NCBI GenBank assembly: GCA_947561395.2
Contig: OX387184.1
Coordinates: 2,728,001-2,792,000 of the forward strand
Direction of reading: 5' to 3'
Length of the DNA stretch: 64,000 nt
DNA from: Buxus sempervirens
Taxonomy: Eukaryota; Streptophyta; Magnoliopsida; Buxales; Buxaceae
The notes under the pieces are model-generated. The model had not been told where the DNA came from. It saw only the letters and a program-made list of their open reading frames with translations, and did no database searches. Below, piece after piece: positions 42,520 to 56,200 of the stretch (within the stretch, counting starts at the first letter, position 1; every line of letters starts with the position of its first letter). A program made the position numbers and the translations under genes.

Positions 42520-42599
42520 AAAGGACGAGCTGGATGGAATTGCCCAAATGTTAGGGGCCTTGTGAAAGGGACAAAATCCTATCCGCCTTTCGTAACCTT

Positions 42600-43060
42600 T
42601 CTATTACTCTCTATCTCTACTTTCATATGAGTGTTTTGCACGTTTCCTAATGGGGACTTAAAGTGGCACAATGCCACGTGGACACTACTTGTTTTGGTTA
42701 CCCTATTAGACTAAGAAGTGGGTTAAGGATAATTATCGTTAAGTGATTTATATCTTAATAAAATCTAATTCTATTCATGGAGGGATAGACAAATTAGGAG
42801 TTTTAGTTATGATAGGATAGGTGCTGATTTAGTATAAATAAAAGCCTCTCCCATCAATCTAACTAAACCAAAAACTTTTCATCTTTTCTTATTCTCTCTT
42901 TGACGTGCTCTCCTCTCTGGACATTAAAGTGGTGCAATCCTTTGGATCTAGAAGGCTTCCACAGGTTTTCTTCATCAAACAACACTTAATCGTAATGGTC
43001 AAAGGTATGTACAATTGATTTAAATTTCTTACACTTGATATCGGAGCCAACCTTTTGGCC
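42600..43060 (+). mobile_element. Ty1/Copia-type LTR fossil with primer-binding-site region
   Basis: An LTR-like stretch with a TATA block (GTATAAATAAAAG near 42833) is followed at about 43038-43052 by GATATCGGAGCC, close to the initiator-Met tRNA primer site typical of plant Copia elements. It resembles the LTR near 36500-36830. No coding region follows, so only this end remains. Old. Confidence 0.5.
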
Positions 43061-43520
43061 TTATGATTAGTAGTTGTTTGTAGAAAGTATTAAAAATCCT
43101 TCTATAGTTATTCCAAGGATTTTTTTTTAATATTTTTCAAAGTTAATGGGCATAGGTCTTAATTATGCAATCTATAATTGATATGCTATGTTGTGTAGAT
43201 ATGTTGATTAAGAGAGATTATGTATAATTTCATCGCCCTAATTTGCAGTTGTAATTGTTTGAAGTAGATCTATTGTAGTAGGAATTTTGATAGCTATAAA
43301 CTTTGTAATTATTTTAATGCCTAAAAGTTTGAAAAGCATCTTATGTAAAGTGTTGTGAGATTTCAATAATCTTCCATTAAATTTGATTGATTATATATTC
43401 TGTTTGATTGCATGTATTGAATTATTGTTTTTTATCTGCTGATAACCATGGATGCCAAGTTAATTATTTTTGATGCCTAATGAGACTCTCTATATGATCT
43501 ATCCATATTACATGAATAAA
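43061..43520. other. Spacer
   Basis: AT-rich sequence with no gene. It may be decayed interior of the adjacent LTR-type fossil. Confidence 0.4.
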
Positions 43521-43949
43521 GGGTAAATTATACTTACCTCCCTTGAGATATGCTATAATTACACTTACCTCCCTTGAGATTTCTGAAATAACACTTCCCC
43601 CCTTGAGATTTGTGTATGGGTCAAAATAATACTCTTTCATTGAAGTTTCCATCAAAACAATAGTGATAATTAGTAAAAGAATTTGAACTGAACAAGGTTA
43701 CCCCCATTTAAGTTAAATAATAATTATACCTTAGACCATTAAAATTTATGTTCTCATCTTTATGAATGGATAATCTTCTCCAGTTTAAATTATTTTACTA
43801 ACTATCATTACTGTTTTCAGAGAAACTTTAATGAAAGAGTGATTTTGACCCATACACAAATCTTAATGGGAGAAAGTGTTATTATAAAAACCTAAAGAAA
43901 AGTAACTGTAATCATAACATATCTCAAGGGAGGTAAGTGTAATTTATCC
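43521..43949. mobile_element. MITE with long inverted ends (GGGTAAATTAYACTTACCTCCC type)
   Basis: 429 bp. The left arm begins GGGTAAATTATACTTACCTC and the right arm is its near-perfect complement. Arm similarity runs about 45 bp, and the pattern recurs in inverted form further inside. No clear target duplication was found. The arms are of the Mutator-like style common in plants. No coding capacity. Confidence 0.75.
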
Positions 43950-44285
43950 AAAATTTTATATCCAAAATGGCAGCTCGCAAGACCAGATCTCTTCGCTGCA
44001 AGAGCTACAAAGCCTACACCTCAGAAACTAGATTTGGGAGGTTGCGACGTCAAATCCCAAGGTCACTGAGCCAGTGACACAAGCAGTGACACACTTCAAA
44101 GGTAAATCGAAAGAAAAATGGACCACCGCCTTCCATGTACCAGAGATAATTGCAGCCTACCTGGGTAGCTTAAAAGTTGAATGTAAGCATTATATACTAC
44201 ATTACATTCTAACATACAATATACATATGAATGTACATAGCGGAATAAATTTTATGGAAAGAAGCAACCGGCAGATTAAGATGCC

Positions 44286-47200
44286 TCAAAAAGAACGATC
44301 CCACTGTGTCGTATCCAAACCGTCGATTGCATCCAAGCGGTTGGTTCTCCTACGGACTAAGCTTTTGGCCACAGTGCACCTAGACGGAGAGCTACTAGCG
44401 CTATGGCTCACCAAAACTTTGGCCCTCTTAGAAGTTGCAAATTCCTGGCTTTTGCTGATTCGAGGGATCAACCTTCTCCAGCACACCTCTTCTAAAGTTT
44501 TTCTTTCCTCTTGAGAGAGTTCGAGAACTCTGCACGTATTACCACTATATTGTGATGATGGTACTTGCTGCATTTCATCTAGCAAATGCAGGCCCTTGCG
44601 GGTTGGGGATCGAACAGGCAATACAGGCTTGACTCCATTATCCTTACGTCTTGCTTGGTTGATCAAACGATTAAGCAAAATAATCAGTTCAAGGATGTAC
44701 TTTTCTGTCTTCTGCTTATCCGCGTGATATAATGTCTGGAGGCGGATCAGGTTACTTTGTGCATCTCTCTTCTTGTTGAATTCAGTACTGTCAGTCAAAC
44801 AAGAAACAAAAAATGTAGATCAGAAAAAAAATGAATTTGCATGTCCTGTGAGAGAGAGAGAGAGGCATTTGTGTTGATGGTAAATGCAAGAAAAGAGAGC
44901 TGCAATTCAAGTCTTCACTGACCCAGTGTTTGCCCACTCTCCAACCCATCCAAAACCTTGATGCGCTCTGTTTCAATTTTCATGAGATCAAAACAAGAAC
45001 AGGGAAAACTTTCAGGAGGTTATAGTAACAATCAAAATATAAAGAATCCAGAAAGCCGCTGTCCACAGTTGTAAGAACAAAATCACTGCATGCATCGGAT
45101 AGAGAACAATAAAATTTGAAATAAACAATATCATTTTTCATCATACTTGGTTGTGTTTACAGCTACTGGAACAAGCCACTCAAGAGTTTTTTCCATTTCT
45201 GCTTTGATCTCTGGTACAGTGAGCTGCAGCATGCATATTGTGAAGCAATTAGAAACATCAAGACAGACGTGCTTGCACAGAAGTTTCCCTTTTGAGAAGA
45301 ATAACCTAGCCTTGAGGTAAATGACCAAGAATACTTGGATGCCAAATATGAAAATAAAATTTTAGTGATGTTACTGAACTTGGAATACATGATGTTCATG
45401 TAGGTCAGAAACACAAGCAGTATTCATTGAAGGATTCTCATGTGGGAATGTGGTTCAGGGGAACAAACTACAGACGCATTAAAGCTGAAAAACTCAAACA
45501 ATACAAAAGCAAACAAAAAAAGACTAATAGGACACTTGCGTGGGAAGTGATGAAATGGGAATACCTCTTCCGCAGAATGAACTGAATTTAATCGAGACCG
45601 TAGAGCTACTTTAACACCAGCTGGAAGCCCATGATATAACGCATCCCTTGTATTAGGAGGAACAGAACTTGGACGGGGCACCTATTAACACGCAGATTTA
45701 CTAAGGGAAAGATAACAGATTGGCAAAACAATAATGACTATCAATCATACCAAAACGAAAAAGATAATTATAAAAGAAAAAATGAACAAATATTTTGAAC
45801 TCACAATACTATCTATCTGATTAATTATGTTGGCATAGTGTAGCGCAAGACCAGATACACCTAGTCTTTCAGGATCGTGAATTGGCTCCTTATTACTGGT
45901 GATCAGACCTGCAATCGGTTGAAAATTAAACTTATTACTTTTTGCTTCCATGACTTGAATGAATGATTGCGACAAATTTTGATGAAAAATAATCAGTTTC
46001 CAAGATTTTATAAAAATCAAATCAAATGGCATAAAATCAAATCAAAGGGACCTTCGTGACCTAGAACTGAAAGAGCTTGGTGCGTTATTCGAGTCTCTAA
46101 AAGACGTAGTAATTCACCCTGTGGCTCCTGATTTAAGGCTTTGGCAACCTGACCACAAGGGTTTGTTCTCGTGTAAATCTCGGGTGTCATATTTCGGGAA
46201 GGACCCATCTCTTGTTCCATGCTTTTCCACTTCTTTTGTATGGTCTACCAAAGTCTTCCACTTCTTTTGTATGGTCTGACAAAGTCCCACTCAAGGTAAA
46301 AGCCTTACTTTGGACTGTCTTCTTTTAAAGGATCAACACTTAGGAAATTCTTCAGCACCATCTAAAATCTTGGGCAATCTCACCACACGTTTGTATGCTT
46401 TGTATGAGGAATGGGGAGACAGTTGATCATCTTTTTGTGAATTGCGATTTTGTTGGATTTATTTGAAAGAGTTTGCTCTCTTTTGCAGGACTGCAGTGGG
46501 TATTACGAGAAAGATATGTGATATGACGGAATATGGGTACTTCCACACATATGTCAAAGAAGGGTAGGAGGCTTTATTCTGGAGCATTCTTCTTTACCAC
46601 TTGGTTAGTATGGATGAATCGGAATAGTAGAATTTTTGAAGAGAAATGCAAGGAGAAATGGGCAACCTTGGATGCAGTTATGACCCTTGCAGCTTTTTGG
46701 AATTCTGTATGTCCGGACCTTTATTGATTAGGGGTGGGGGAAGTTGTAAGAAATTGGGTTAGTATAGTTAAGTAGAGGTTCTTCTCTTCCTACATTGTAT
46801 GTATGTGTAGATTTTGATGTTTTATGGTGTTTCTGGTAGCATTCCATTTCTCATGGGATGCTACCGCTCTTTGTATGCTTTCTTCCTTCAATATTTTAAT
46901 ATTCTCTCTATTACTGATCAAAAATCAAAGGGCATAAAATTTTAAAAATCGGTTAAGAGTGAAGACCCAATTGCAATGCAAGTTTGATGCAGGCTAAATC
47001 TCAGGGTTTGATGGATTTGAATGCTGTTTGATGGATTTCAAATGTTCTACCAACTATCCAGGTCTCAGGGAAGGCGTAAAGATGACAAGCAGCACAGAAC
47101 AATGGCCCTATGGACACTCCAGTGTGCCCTCCCATACCTGCCTGGAAGGTCATGAAGGTGGTCTTCATATAATCATTATTATATAAAACAGCTAAAAGAG

Positions 47201-50200
47201 AAAATAAAGGAGACGCCAAGGCAACAGGGTTTCCTAGGTGATTTTAGGTGATGCCTCATGGATTAAAATATTTTCTAAATTTATGAGATTTAAAACAATA
47301 AAATCATTCATAAGCTACGATTAGTAGAGATTAAAAATTGGAAGCACACAAGGATATCATAGTCTATTTTCAGGTAGTGAAATAATGATTGTCAAATGAA
47401 CATAAAAGGGCACAATAGAAGCTTCCTCCCAAGAGAGCATTTTTAATTGTAATAAATACTACTGTAATACATTGAATTATACAATGTATTGAAATAATGT
47501 GATACATTGATACAATAAAGTAATATATGTTATAATGAAATAAAATATATTTTATTACACTGTGAGATATTGTATTACAATAGATTCAACATAGTATCAT
47601 ATTATTGTAATATACTGTAATATTCTGATACATTGTAACACGTTATTATAATACACAGGTAATAGAATGGATTATAATAAAAGGGCTGGATAATAGAAGC
47701 TTAGTCCCAAGATAGCAAAATTGTATATACGTACACATGTATAAAAGTCCAGGGTGCGTGGTTTGATTCAACCCTTCATTAGAGGAAGCAAGGAGACGGA
47801 ATTTGACACGATCTGAAAACATAACCTTCAGTTTCCTTTTTCTTGACTATTATTTTACCAAAGCCATTCTCGTCCCAAGTAAAAAATTGTTTATTCAACT
47901 AATCATTTTTTTGTTGTAAAATCTCCCTCCCTCCACGTTAACAGAGAATATTTCTGCCATTTCATCTCTCAGCAGAAAAAATGGTGGTTCTATCAAATTT
48001 GGTATCAGGGCTCATGGCCCCTGTTAGGTGCAGTGGTTCATATTCAGAAAAAAGTCAGTTACATTATTTTATAGGTCCAAATGGGATCAATAAAACAAGG
48101 TTATATTGAGAATTTTTCGTAATGTACCAAGATAGGGTTACAACTGAACCCTACTATGTATAACATAAAGTGAAATCTTGCTCTCTCCCATGCAGGTAGA
48201 CATAGCATCAAACCACATAAATCTATGTAGTTACCTCTTGTTCTTCACATTGATTCCATTCACATAACAATCATTTTTTATGCTTAAAAAAATTCATTTT
48301 TTATATCAACAACCTAAAAATTTAACACTCTATTCTATTTGATTTTATTTTGTTAAAAAGCTTTCTAGCATCTTCGACCTTTTTAAAGTATTGCCATTAA
48401 TATATGAGAGCTAAATTTCATATGAGAATTGTTAACATGCTAAAGCACATGCTTCTTCGAATGCTTTGTCAGATGATGTTCACACCTTCTGGATATCTTC
48501 CACTTCATCTCACTGCACCTGGGTGTTTTTGCACATTTTGACTCAATGCATAGACCCCAAATACTTTCAAAATTGATGAACAATAAAAAAATTTTGCAAT
48601 AGAGAAAATCTAGGTGTGGGGTGAAAATCTCAGTCATTTAGTTGCGGTAGAGGTTTTAAAAAAGACACGTCTCATAATTGACACCAAATTACAAAAATAT
48701 CCCCACAGATATTGAAAAAAAATAATAATAATACTAACCTTTAAACGATAACACACGATAGCCACAAATATGCCATTTATAAAAACCAACACTTAGTAAG
48801 TATATACATTATCACTTTGAGGAAACAGTTTTCCAAATTGGAAACAAGATTCTAGGCCTTCTGGTTTTGATTAATCTTTGTTTCTGATTCTCTTACAATT
48901 GTTATAGCCAAGAAAACAAACAACAAATTTTTGCCCAAAAACTTTTCATAAGTAAAACACAAAAAATTGTGATGCAGAATTAAAGCCAAGCCCCAGCTTC
49001 AGTTCAAGTTAGAGAAAGAAAACCAAAAACAAAAACAAAGCAAAGCAAAAAGTACTTCATCAAAAGCTTTGGTAATGTTAATCTACCCTCTACCGCAGCA
49101 TAACTGATTGTAGTCCTCTCTTAATTTTAATATATTTTTTTAAGAATCAAATATCTGTACAAATTAAAATAAAACATAATACACCTAACTATTACTTCAA
49201 ACATATAAATTCTCGAAAATGCATATTATCAAAGAAATGTGTGTTCGATGCCTTCTAGTTACTGTTTCTTATTTCAAAAATGGTTATAACATTAAACTCG
49301 AATCCATAAGAAAATAAATTTGACCCAATTAGCATTTAGGCACACCCATAAAACTGGTGTTTGCATACTATTATGATTGGCATGCAATCTCAACCCATGG
49401 AGGTTTAGAAATACAGTGCCACATATTATTGATCAAAAAGTTCTCAACCCTTGGAGATTAAAATATTCAGTAAAGATGCCCATGTTTTTAGTCTCTTTTT
49501 TATTTTACTTTAATAAGTTTTCATGCATTAATTTCATTCCCAGAGGGATTAATATGCAAACTTAAACTTTGAAGCAAAATCCTGCAAGTAATAAATGACA
49601 GTAAAAAAGAAAGATCAATCTTCCAGCATTTCAATTTAGACATGATGAATAGCATGTAATAGATTATGCAAACTATTTCTACATAAGGAAAATGAAAACC
49701 TAAAAACAAAAAGAGAGAGAGAGATAGAGGAAGGCAACAAAAAAAAAAGGATCACAACTATGTGCATAGTTCACATAATTTTCGTTTAGGCTTTATCATT
49801 TATGTAACTTATTGGAGAGAACTGATCATCTTCAGAAGAAGAATTTCAAGACGTACCATTATTACCAAAGGTTGCCAAGATCTCTTGATGTATGAAGGCG
49901 ACAACATCAACAAGTTTCTCCATAACCTGCATCCCATTTCATTTCATAGAATTGAAGGATGTCCAATGTTAACCTCATTAAAATATATGACATTCTCTGT
50001 GGTATGTCAAGAAGGCAGTACTGAAAAATGCATACAGTTTTTCCAAGGACCTACGTATATAACCATGCTACAGCTTATGATTTTCTGAAGATGACCACTG
50101 CATATAATCAAGCTACAGCCTTCCAAATCAGGAACTGACCTTGTCAGAACCCTAATTTTGGGGATTTTAAGAGGTTAAAATGCAAAAACAGTAAAAAGGG

Positions 50201-53200
50201 GTTTTTGAAATATAAGTTTGAAAATGGGGGAAAATGAAATTTTTAAAATTTATTTTTACCCTAAAGTTTTCAAAATATCAGAAAGGGAATTAAGTTTTTT
50301 TAAATTTACAAAAACTTACCCCTGAATCTCACGAACATGCATAGTATATTCTCTGTTCGTGGGTTGCCATTTTGGTGACCAAAATCAATGGAAAAGATTC
50401 TAAAATGAATCCCAATTCAATATAAAGTGATTGAGAGGAGAAATAAAAGGTATTCTTAGAAGTTTTAGCAGTTTTTTCAAATTTCAGAAACTCCCGATTG
50501 GCTATTGCGACAGTCATTCAAAACCAGATCTTTGGCTCTCTAAGTGGCAATTTCTCCTTCAATTTCTGCTCTCCCTTTGGTCTGAAATCTTCTGAAAATG
50601 CTGGAGATTCTTCTTTCCATTGCTGTAGATGATGTAGGACGTGTGAGACCCAAAGTTTAAATTAGTTAGTTATTTAGTAAAGTAGAATTCTTATTTTCTT
50701 GTATTAAGTATTTGAGTTATATTAGGAGTCTTTAGGGTGTTTTAAAATTAGATTTTAATTCTTAGTTGTTTACTATGAGTAGGAGTACTAATTTTAATAG
50801 GTTTCTATCTTGTTTTGGAGTCCTCAGAAGTTTATAAATAAAGGGTAAAGGTTGTCTACGAAATTAGACATTATTTATTTTTTTAAGAACTACAGAGTTT
50901 CTCTCTCATCTTCTTTGTGGATTCAAGGTTATTTGCTGGCGGATTCTAGTTTTCTAGGATTAACGGAGATTAATCTTTGTTTTCGTAACTTTCACTGCGT
51001 CAATAGATCTTATTCTCTCTCTTCCATTTCCTTTAAAGAGGCAATTTTCTGCTGGCAAAGGACCCATCAGGCTTCCCTTCTCTCGGATCTGAACAGCTTC
51101 TCTCACTCTCTCTCACTTGCAACCCCTCTCTACTCTGTCACAGTAGCACCCTCCATCTCATGCTGCTCTCTCTCTCTCCTAACACTAGCAATCTCTCTTG
51201 CACCCTCAATCGCTCACCTCTCTCCGTCTTTGTTGCTGCTCTCTTTCCTGAACGAGAGAAGCGGAAAGGCACTGCTGGTAGCACCTCTCCAACCCTCTCT
51301 CTGATTCTTGGCAACGATTGCTTCTGCATTGATCATCGCACATTCATTGTCGCTTGTTCCGCCAAGTCTGCCTTCATCACTTTGCCAAAACACTTAAGCA
51401 TACCATTCTAATTCCTCGCTGCTGATCCAGGTAACAACGATTCTCTTATTGTTTTCTTTGTTCATTGCCTGTCTGAAATATAAATGGAAGAGAGATAGTC
51501 CATAATTTTTCTGTTTGTAGAATAGTAGATGTTCATTAAATTTGGATAATCTTTGTAATGAGGTTTTAATGAAAATATGCAGACAGCATGAATATCATTT
51601 TCTTTATAATGCTTTTTTGGTGATTGGTTTTTTTTATTTTTTTATTTTTAAGACTGATTTAGTCTAAATGTGCACATAGGCTTTTCATGATTTTTTGTGG
51701 CTGTTATGATTTAATTATGCTGCTGGTTGCTGTTTCAATAATCTCATTAAGTAAAATAAGCTATGCCATGAACAGTAGCACTTACTCTGTGTTGGTTTTA
51801 ATTTGGGTATAAGGACTGTTCATGCAGAACCCTCTATTTCATGCTTCGATTCCTTTTTTTTAAGAATGTGGTGGGATCTGTGTTCATTTTTGGAGTTAAA
51901 GTGCGTGCTTGATAATTGGAGGAAATGATGTTTGGAACATTTCTGGTATTTGCATAAGAAGAAAGACAATCTAATCACATTTGGTTTGAGCATTTATAAT
52001 TCTATTATTGTGAAATAAAGTTTTCAATGGGTTTGGTCATATATGTATGTATATTATTCTATGACCATTATTTCAAATTTGCTAGTTAGCTTTTTTAGTT
52101 TATTTATTCCCTTATTTTATAGATTATTTGTCTCTCATACCATCTAATCCATCATAATATTATTATTTCCATCACATTAGCATTTAGGTATTTTTTTTAG
52201 AAATCTCAAAAAAAAAAATTCAGAATCTTGCATTTCAGAAAATTTGAGTTTAAAATATTTTATTTTTAGGAATTTAAAAATGTAGCATATATAGAATTTT
52301 AGAAATCTTGTCATTTTAGGATTTTAGAAATAGTCTATTTGTACACATTTTTGTTAAATGAGAAACTTCCCCTTTTTTTTAGGATTTGTAAATATTTAAG
52401 ATTCCTTTTTTTAGAATTTTTGAAATTTGTAAATAAATAAATAATTTTTTAGGGTAAATTCAGATAAGGTAAATGGTTCATTGAATCAGGAGTGGTTGGA
52501 TGCCTAATACCTTCCCAACCACTTAAGTGAACCCCCAAATCCAAAATCTGGTTGGACCAATTTTGAATTCTCATTTAATTAATTAATTTCGTGGTGTCCA
52601 TCCACACCCAATTTGAATCATGGATGGTGGCGACTCCATTGACCCGAACCGACCCCACAGGGTTGTGTTCCCATAGAACCAAATATATATCTTTCACAAA
52701 TCTAGAAGAAAATCAAGCTTGATTATCCATGATAAGTTCATTGAACTGAATGGATATTGGTTTTAAAAATTAAAAAAAAAAATGAAATGAACAAGACATA
52801 GCCCCAAATGTTCTGCAAAAGTCACAACATATCTTTCAGTAATTAAAAACTAGTTGTTCAAAAGCACTTACCTCTTCCAAAGTTTTAGACCAAAGAGACT
52901 TCTTTTTCAAGCTCCTTACAAGCTTTCTTTGGTGTTTTAGCTCACTATGCAATATCGTGAGATTCTCTCCTAAAAAAACACAAGAGAAATTTTCTGTTCA
53001 TAGTGATACCATACAAATAAAAATATCAATTAGCAACATTAGTTATTTATGAAAGAGTTAAAATCATTTGACATCGCATAATAAATAACAATTATCAAAC
53101 AAAAATAGGAAACATGGCTTTAAGTATGTTGTATGCAAGCAAAATCAATCTTAGGAAGAAAAAAGGTTCATAGAATAAACAAAAAAATAGTCAAAGATGA

Positions 53201-56200
53201 GAACAATGCTTGCTGTCCATTTAGAAAATAACCATAATATTTTCCAAGTAAAGCTACTCCTTCGCAAGTCATCATTGATATTACTGTTCAATATATCTTG
53301 ACATATTCCCTCCCACAAAGAGTCGATATAAATCAAATGAGAAAAATCTCATTTTACAAAATATCTCTCAATATTTCATCATATATGACAATATATCATA
53401 AATACCCTTGTATAATATTTTCAGTTTAATGTAAGGAATATATCAGTAACCAAAAGGGAGGGATGTAACTGAGACCCAGCAGGTTGAATTCATTGACAGT
53501 CTTTGAAGTCTATCCTCATTCCTCAAGCATTCATCACTATACCCGCCAAACATTTTTACCCAGGATTCAACTCAAGTAGAAGCACATGGTCACCTTGGTG
53601 GTTAAATGCTGTCAATGAGAACAGTGATTCACAATAACTTATATGGATGTAATGATGTCAATGAAGCTAAACCAACTTGTGCATTAACTCTTAAGATGCC
53701 TATAAATAAATATCTATGCATAGAGATCCCATGGGATAGGATGTTAACTTAGTTTTACGTGGTCTTGGTTAAGTTTCAAGCAAAAGTCCAGAAACGTTGA
53801 AGCATATGCCAAAACCATCAGACTTGTCAAGGAATACTCATTGAACCAAGATTTTACACCATAAAAATTTCTTCAAACATTTTTTTATGTATCGCAAACA
53901 TCAGAAAAGACTATATCAATTGGAGCTAAAGAGACAAACAGCTTTTAATTTTCCCCTTCAAGAATGGAATCAAAACTCAAGTTAGAAATTTTGAAACCTG
54001 CTGGAAAAAATTGGTTTTTAATGAAACTACCACAGCATCCTAGCAAACCGGTTGTTAGCTAAAATGCCTACACTCGATCATCTAACTTCATGCGATAAAA
54101 GAATGCTATATCTACCAAAGACCAGAAGATATAATAGAAGTTTCTCATCATGTTGCTTGGAACCATATACTTGAGAAGCCACATGACGAGTAGCAAATGA
54201 AGAATTGTTCTTCTAACCTCTTCGTGGGAGATGTAAGGACTCTACTTCCTCAAGCTTCCTCTGATAATCTTGTTCAAATCTGTCCAAAGCATGAAACTCA
54301 TGGTACAATTCCTAGCGATGCAAAAGGAGTTAGCTTGTTGGCAACATAAACATTGTGATGCAACTGAACTACTGAAGGTTCATCTATCCATGTATAATGC
54401 AAGATATTACTAAACTGTAAAGACATGCCACAAAATTAGAAAAGCAACATTTATTATAAAAGAAATAATATCGTTAGACTAAGTTAAAACTTAAAAGCTG
54501 CATATAAAGCTCACAAACAAAATGAGCAGAGATGAACAAAATTGAATTCACAGATTGCTTCAAGATTTTTTTTTTCTTTTTTTTTTTCTTTTTTGCTTTC
54601 ATTTTTATTCAACATGTAATGGTTTTCCATAGCACCAGAAAAAGGAATCCATGTTGCAACCCCAACTATTTGGGATCACAGTTAGTAGACTTGTTGGTTC
54701 CCTCAGTTCTCATGTTAGTGGTTCATAATTTGCACTCTTAAGAGAATGTGGTTCACTGAGGTTCACTTTATCATTTTTTTTTTTTTGGGTAACAAAGGTT
54801 AGCATTCTATTTCATATTTTATTAATATTTCTTGTCATTTGTCCTATGTCTGACATCCTTTACCTTATGACAAAGAAAAAGTATTAGAGATTCTGTCTAA
54901 TGGATGATTAAAAGAGGATACTTTATAATTTCTTACTTCAAATATTTGATTTGGTATTATTAACAAGTGTGATTTTTAACTGATGGGTTTAGTTCACCCC
55001 AACCCAATAACCAAGGAGAACCAAATCCAGAAGTAGTTATCAAGGAAACTGTTCGTAATTTGCTTTTTTAATGATATATGTGGGAAACTACAGTTAGGAT
55101 AAGGTTTTTTGTTCCTGCTATTGTTGTCAAGGATGAATTTTTTTGAAAATATTCCACCATTCTGGGGGGGAGACACAAGCAAAGAGGGAGACAGAGAGAA
55201 ATAGAGATTCAGACATGCACATATAATTACAGTATATTATTCCTTTTCAACTATTAAAATAACGTATGTCCAAAAGCCAAAGCATAAAGCCGCTACTGGG
55301 CATGAAACCGTACTTACAGATGTATGCTGAGCCAAAGTTGTCAATTCTTGCATTGTAATTTCTATCTCTTCTTTAAGTAGTTTGGGAGTTGTAGGACTAG
55401 GGTCAGAATCCAATCTGAAAGAATAAAATCATTTAAGAAATATATTTCATCGTCAGTAAAGTATCGAACTCTGTGTGGCTAATGCCCAATATTACATATA
55501 CCTTACTTTTGAAAATAGCGACCAAGGTTATGCCACTGTGGATCTTTACATAGGTTTCCAAACCTTATTATTTCTCTGGTGAAAACATCAAATTCTTCCC
55601 TGTAAAAAACAAAATTCAAGTAGACTTTGTGATATCTGAAGGGATAACAGAATCCAACTCTAAAACCCAATGCTTCACGCATGCAAGACAAGATCTATAA
55701 AGTAGTTCTAAGCACTAAGTTTAAAGAAGCGGATCTTTTTAACAACCTTTTATCAGCAGCAGCAATCTTTAGTAACTCTTTCATATCAGTAGACACTAGT
55801 TTTTGTACTCCCTCTGAATGTAGAATCTCGTTTTTCAAGAATTGGGTATTTCCCTCGGAAAGAGACTGCAACAAATTTGCACCTTTGACAATTGTATTTG
55901 CCACTTCAAATGCCAAGATAGAAACTTTATTCGCCCGTGAAGCCATGCCAGAAATAAATCCACCGCTTGCATTCAAATTTGACATGCTACTTCCAAGTGT
56001 GTCTAACACCTCCAAGCCCATATTGCCTGCTTGTCTCAGCAATGAGCTTCTTTGGGAGACCTAAAAAACAATGTTTCAATGTCAACCAACAAATGCTGCA
56101 GGTGTTCTTCTGTTCGTGTGTATGTATGTGTGTGGGTGAATGAATTAAAAACCTATCAATTATAATATTTGACTTTCAAAATTCAATAACATTATTTAAC

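Noticed and set aside
47940-48025. GGTATCAGGGCTC motif in PSI intron 7, possible Copia primer site
   Set aside because: No LTR border or internal region could be recognised beside it, so no element is called.
45909-49856. Possibility that the PSI locus is two genes split by the large intron 7
   Set aside because: Exon phases on both sides match (phase 1), and the joined protein is continuous with the PSI family across DUF668.
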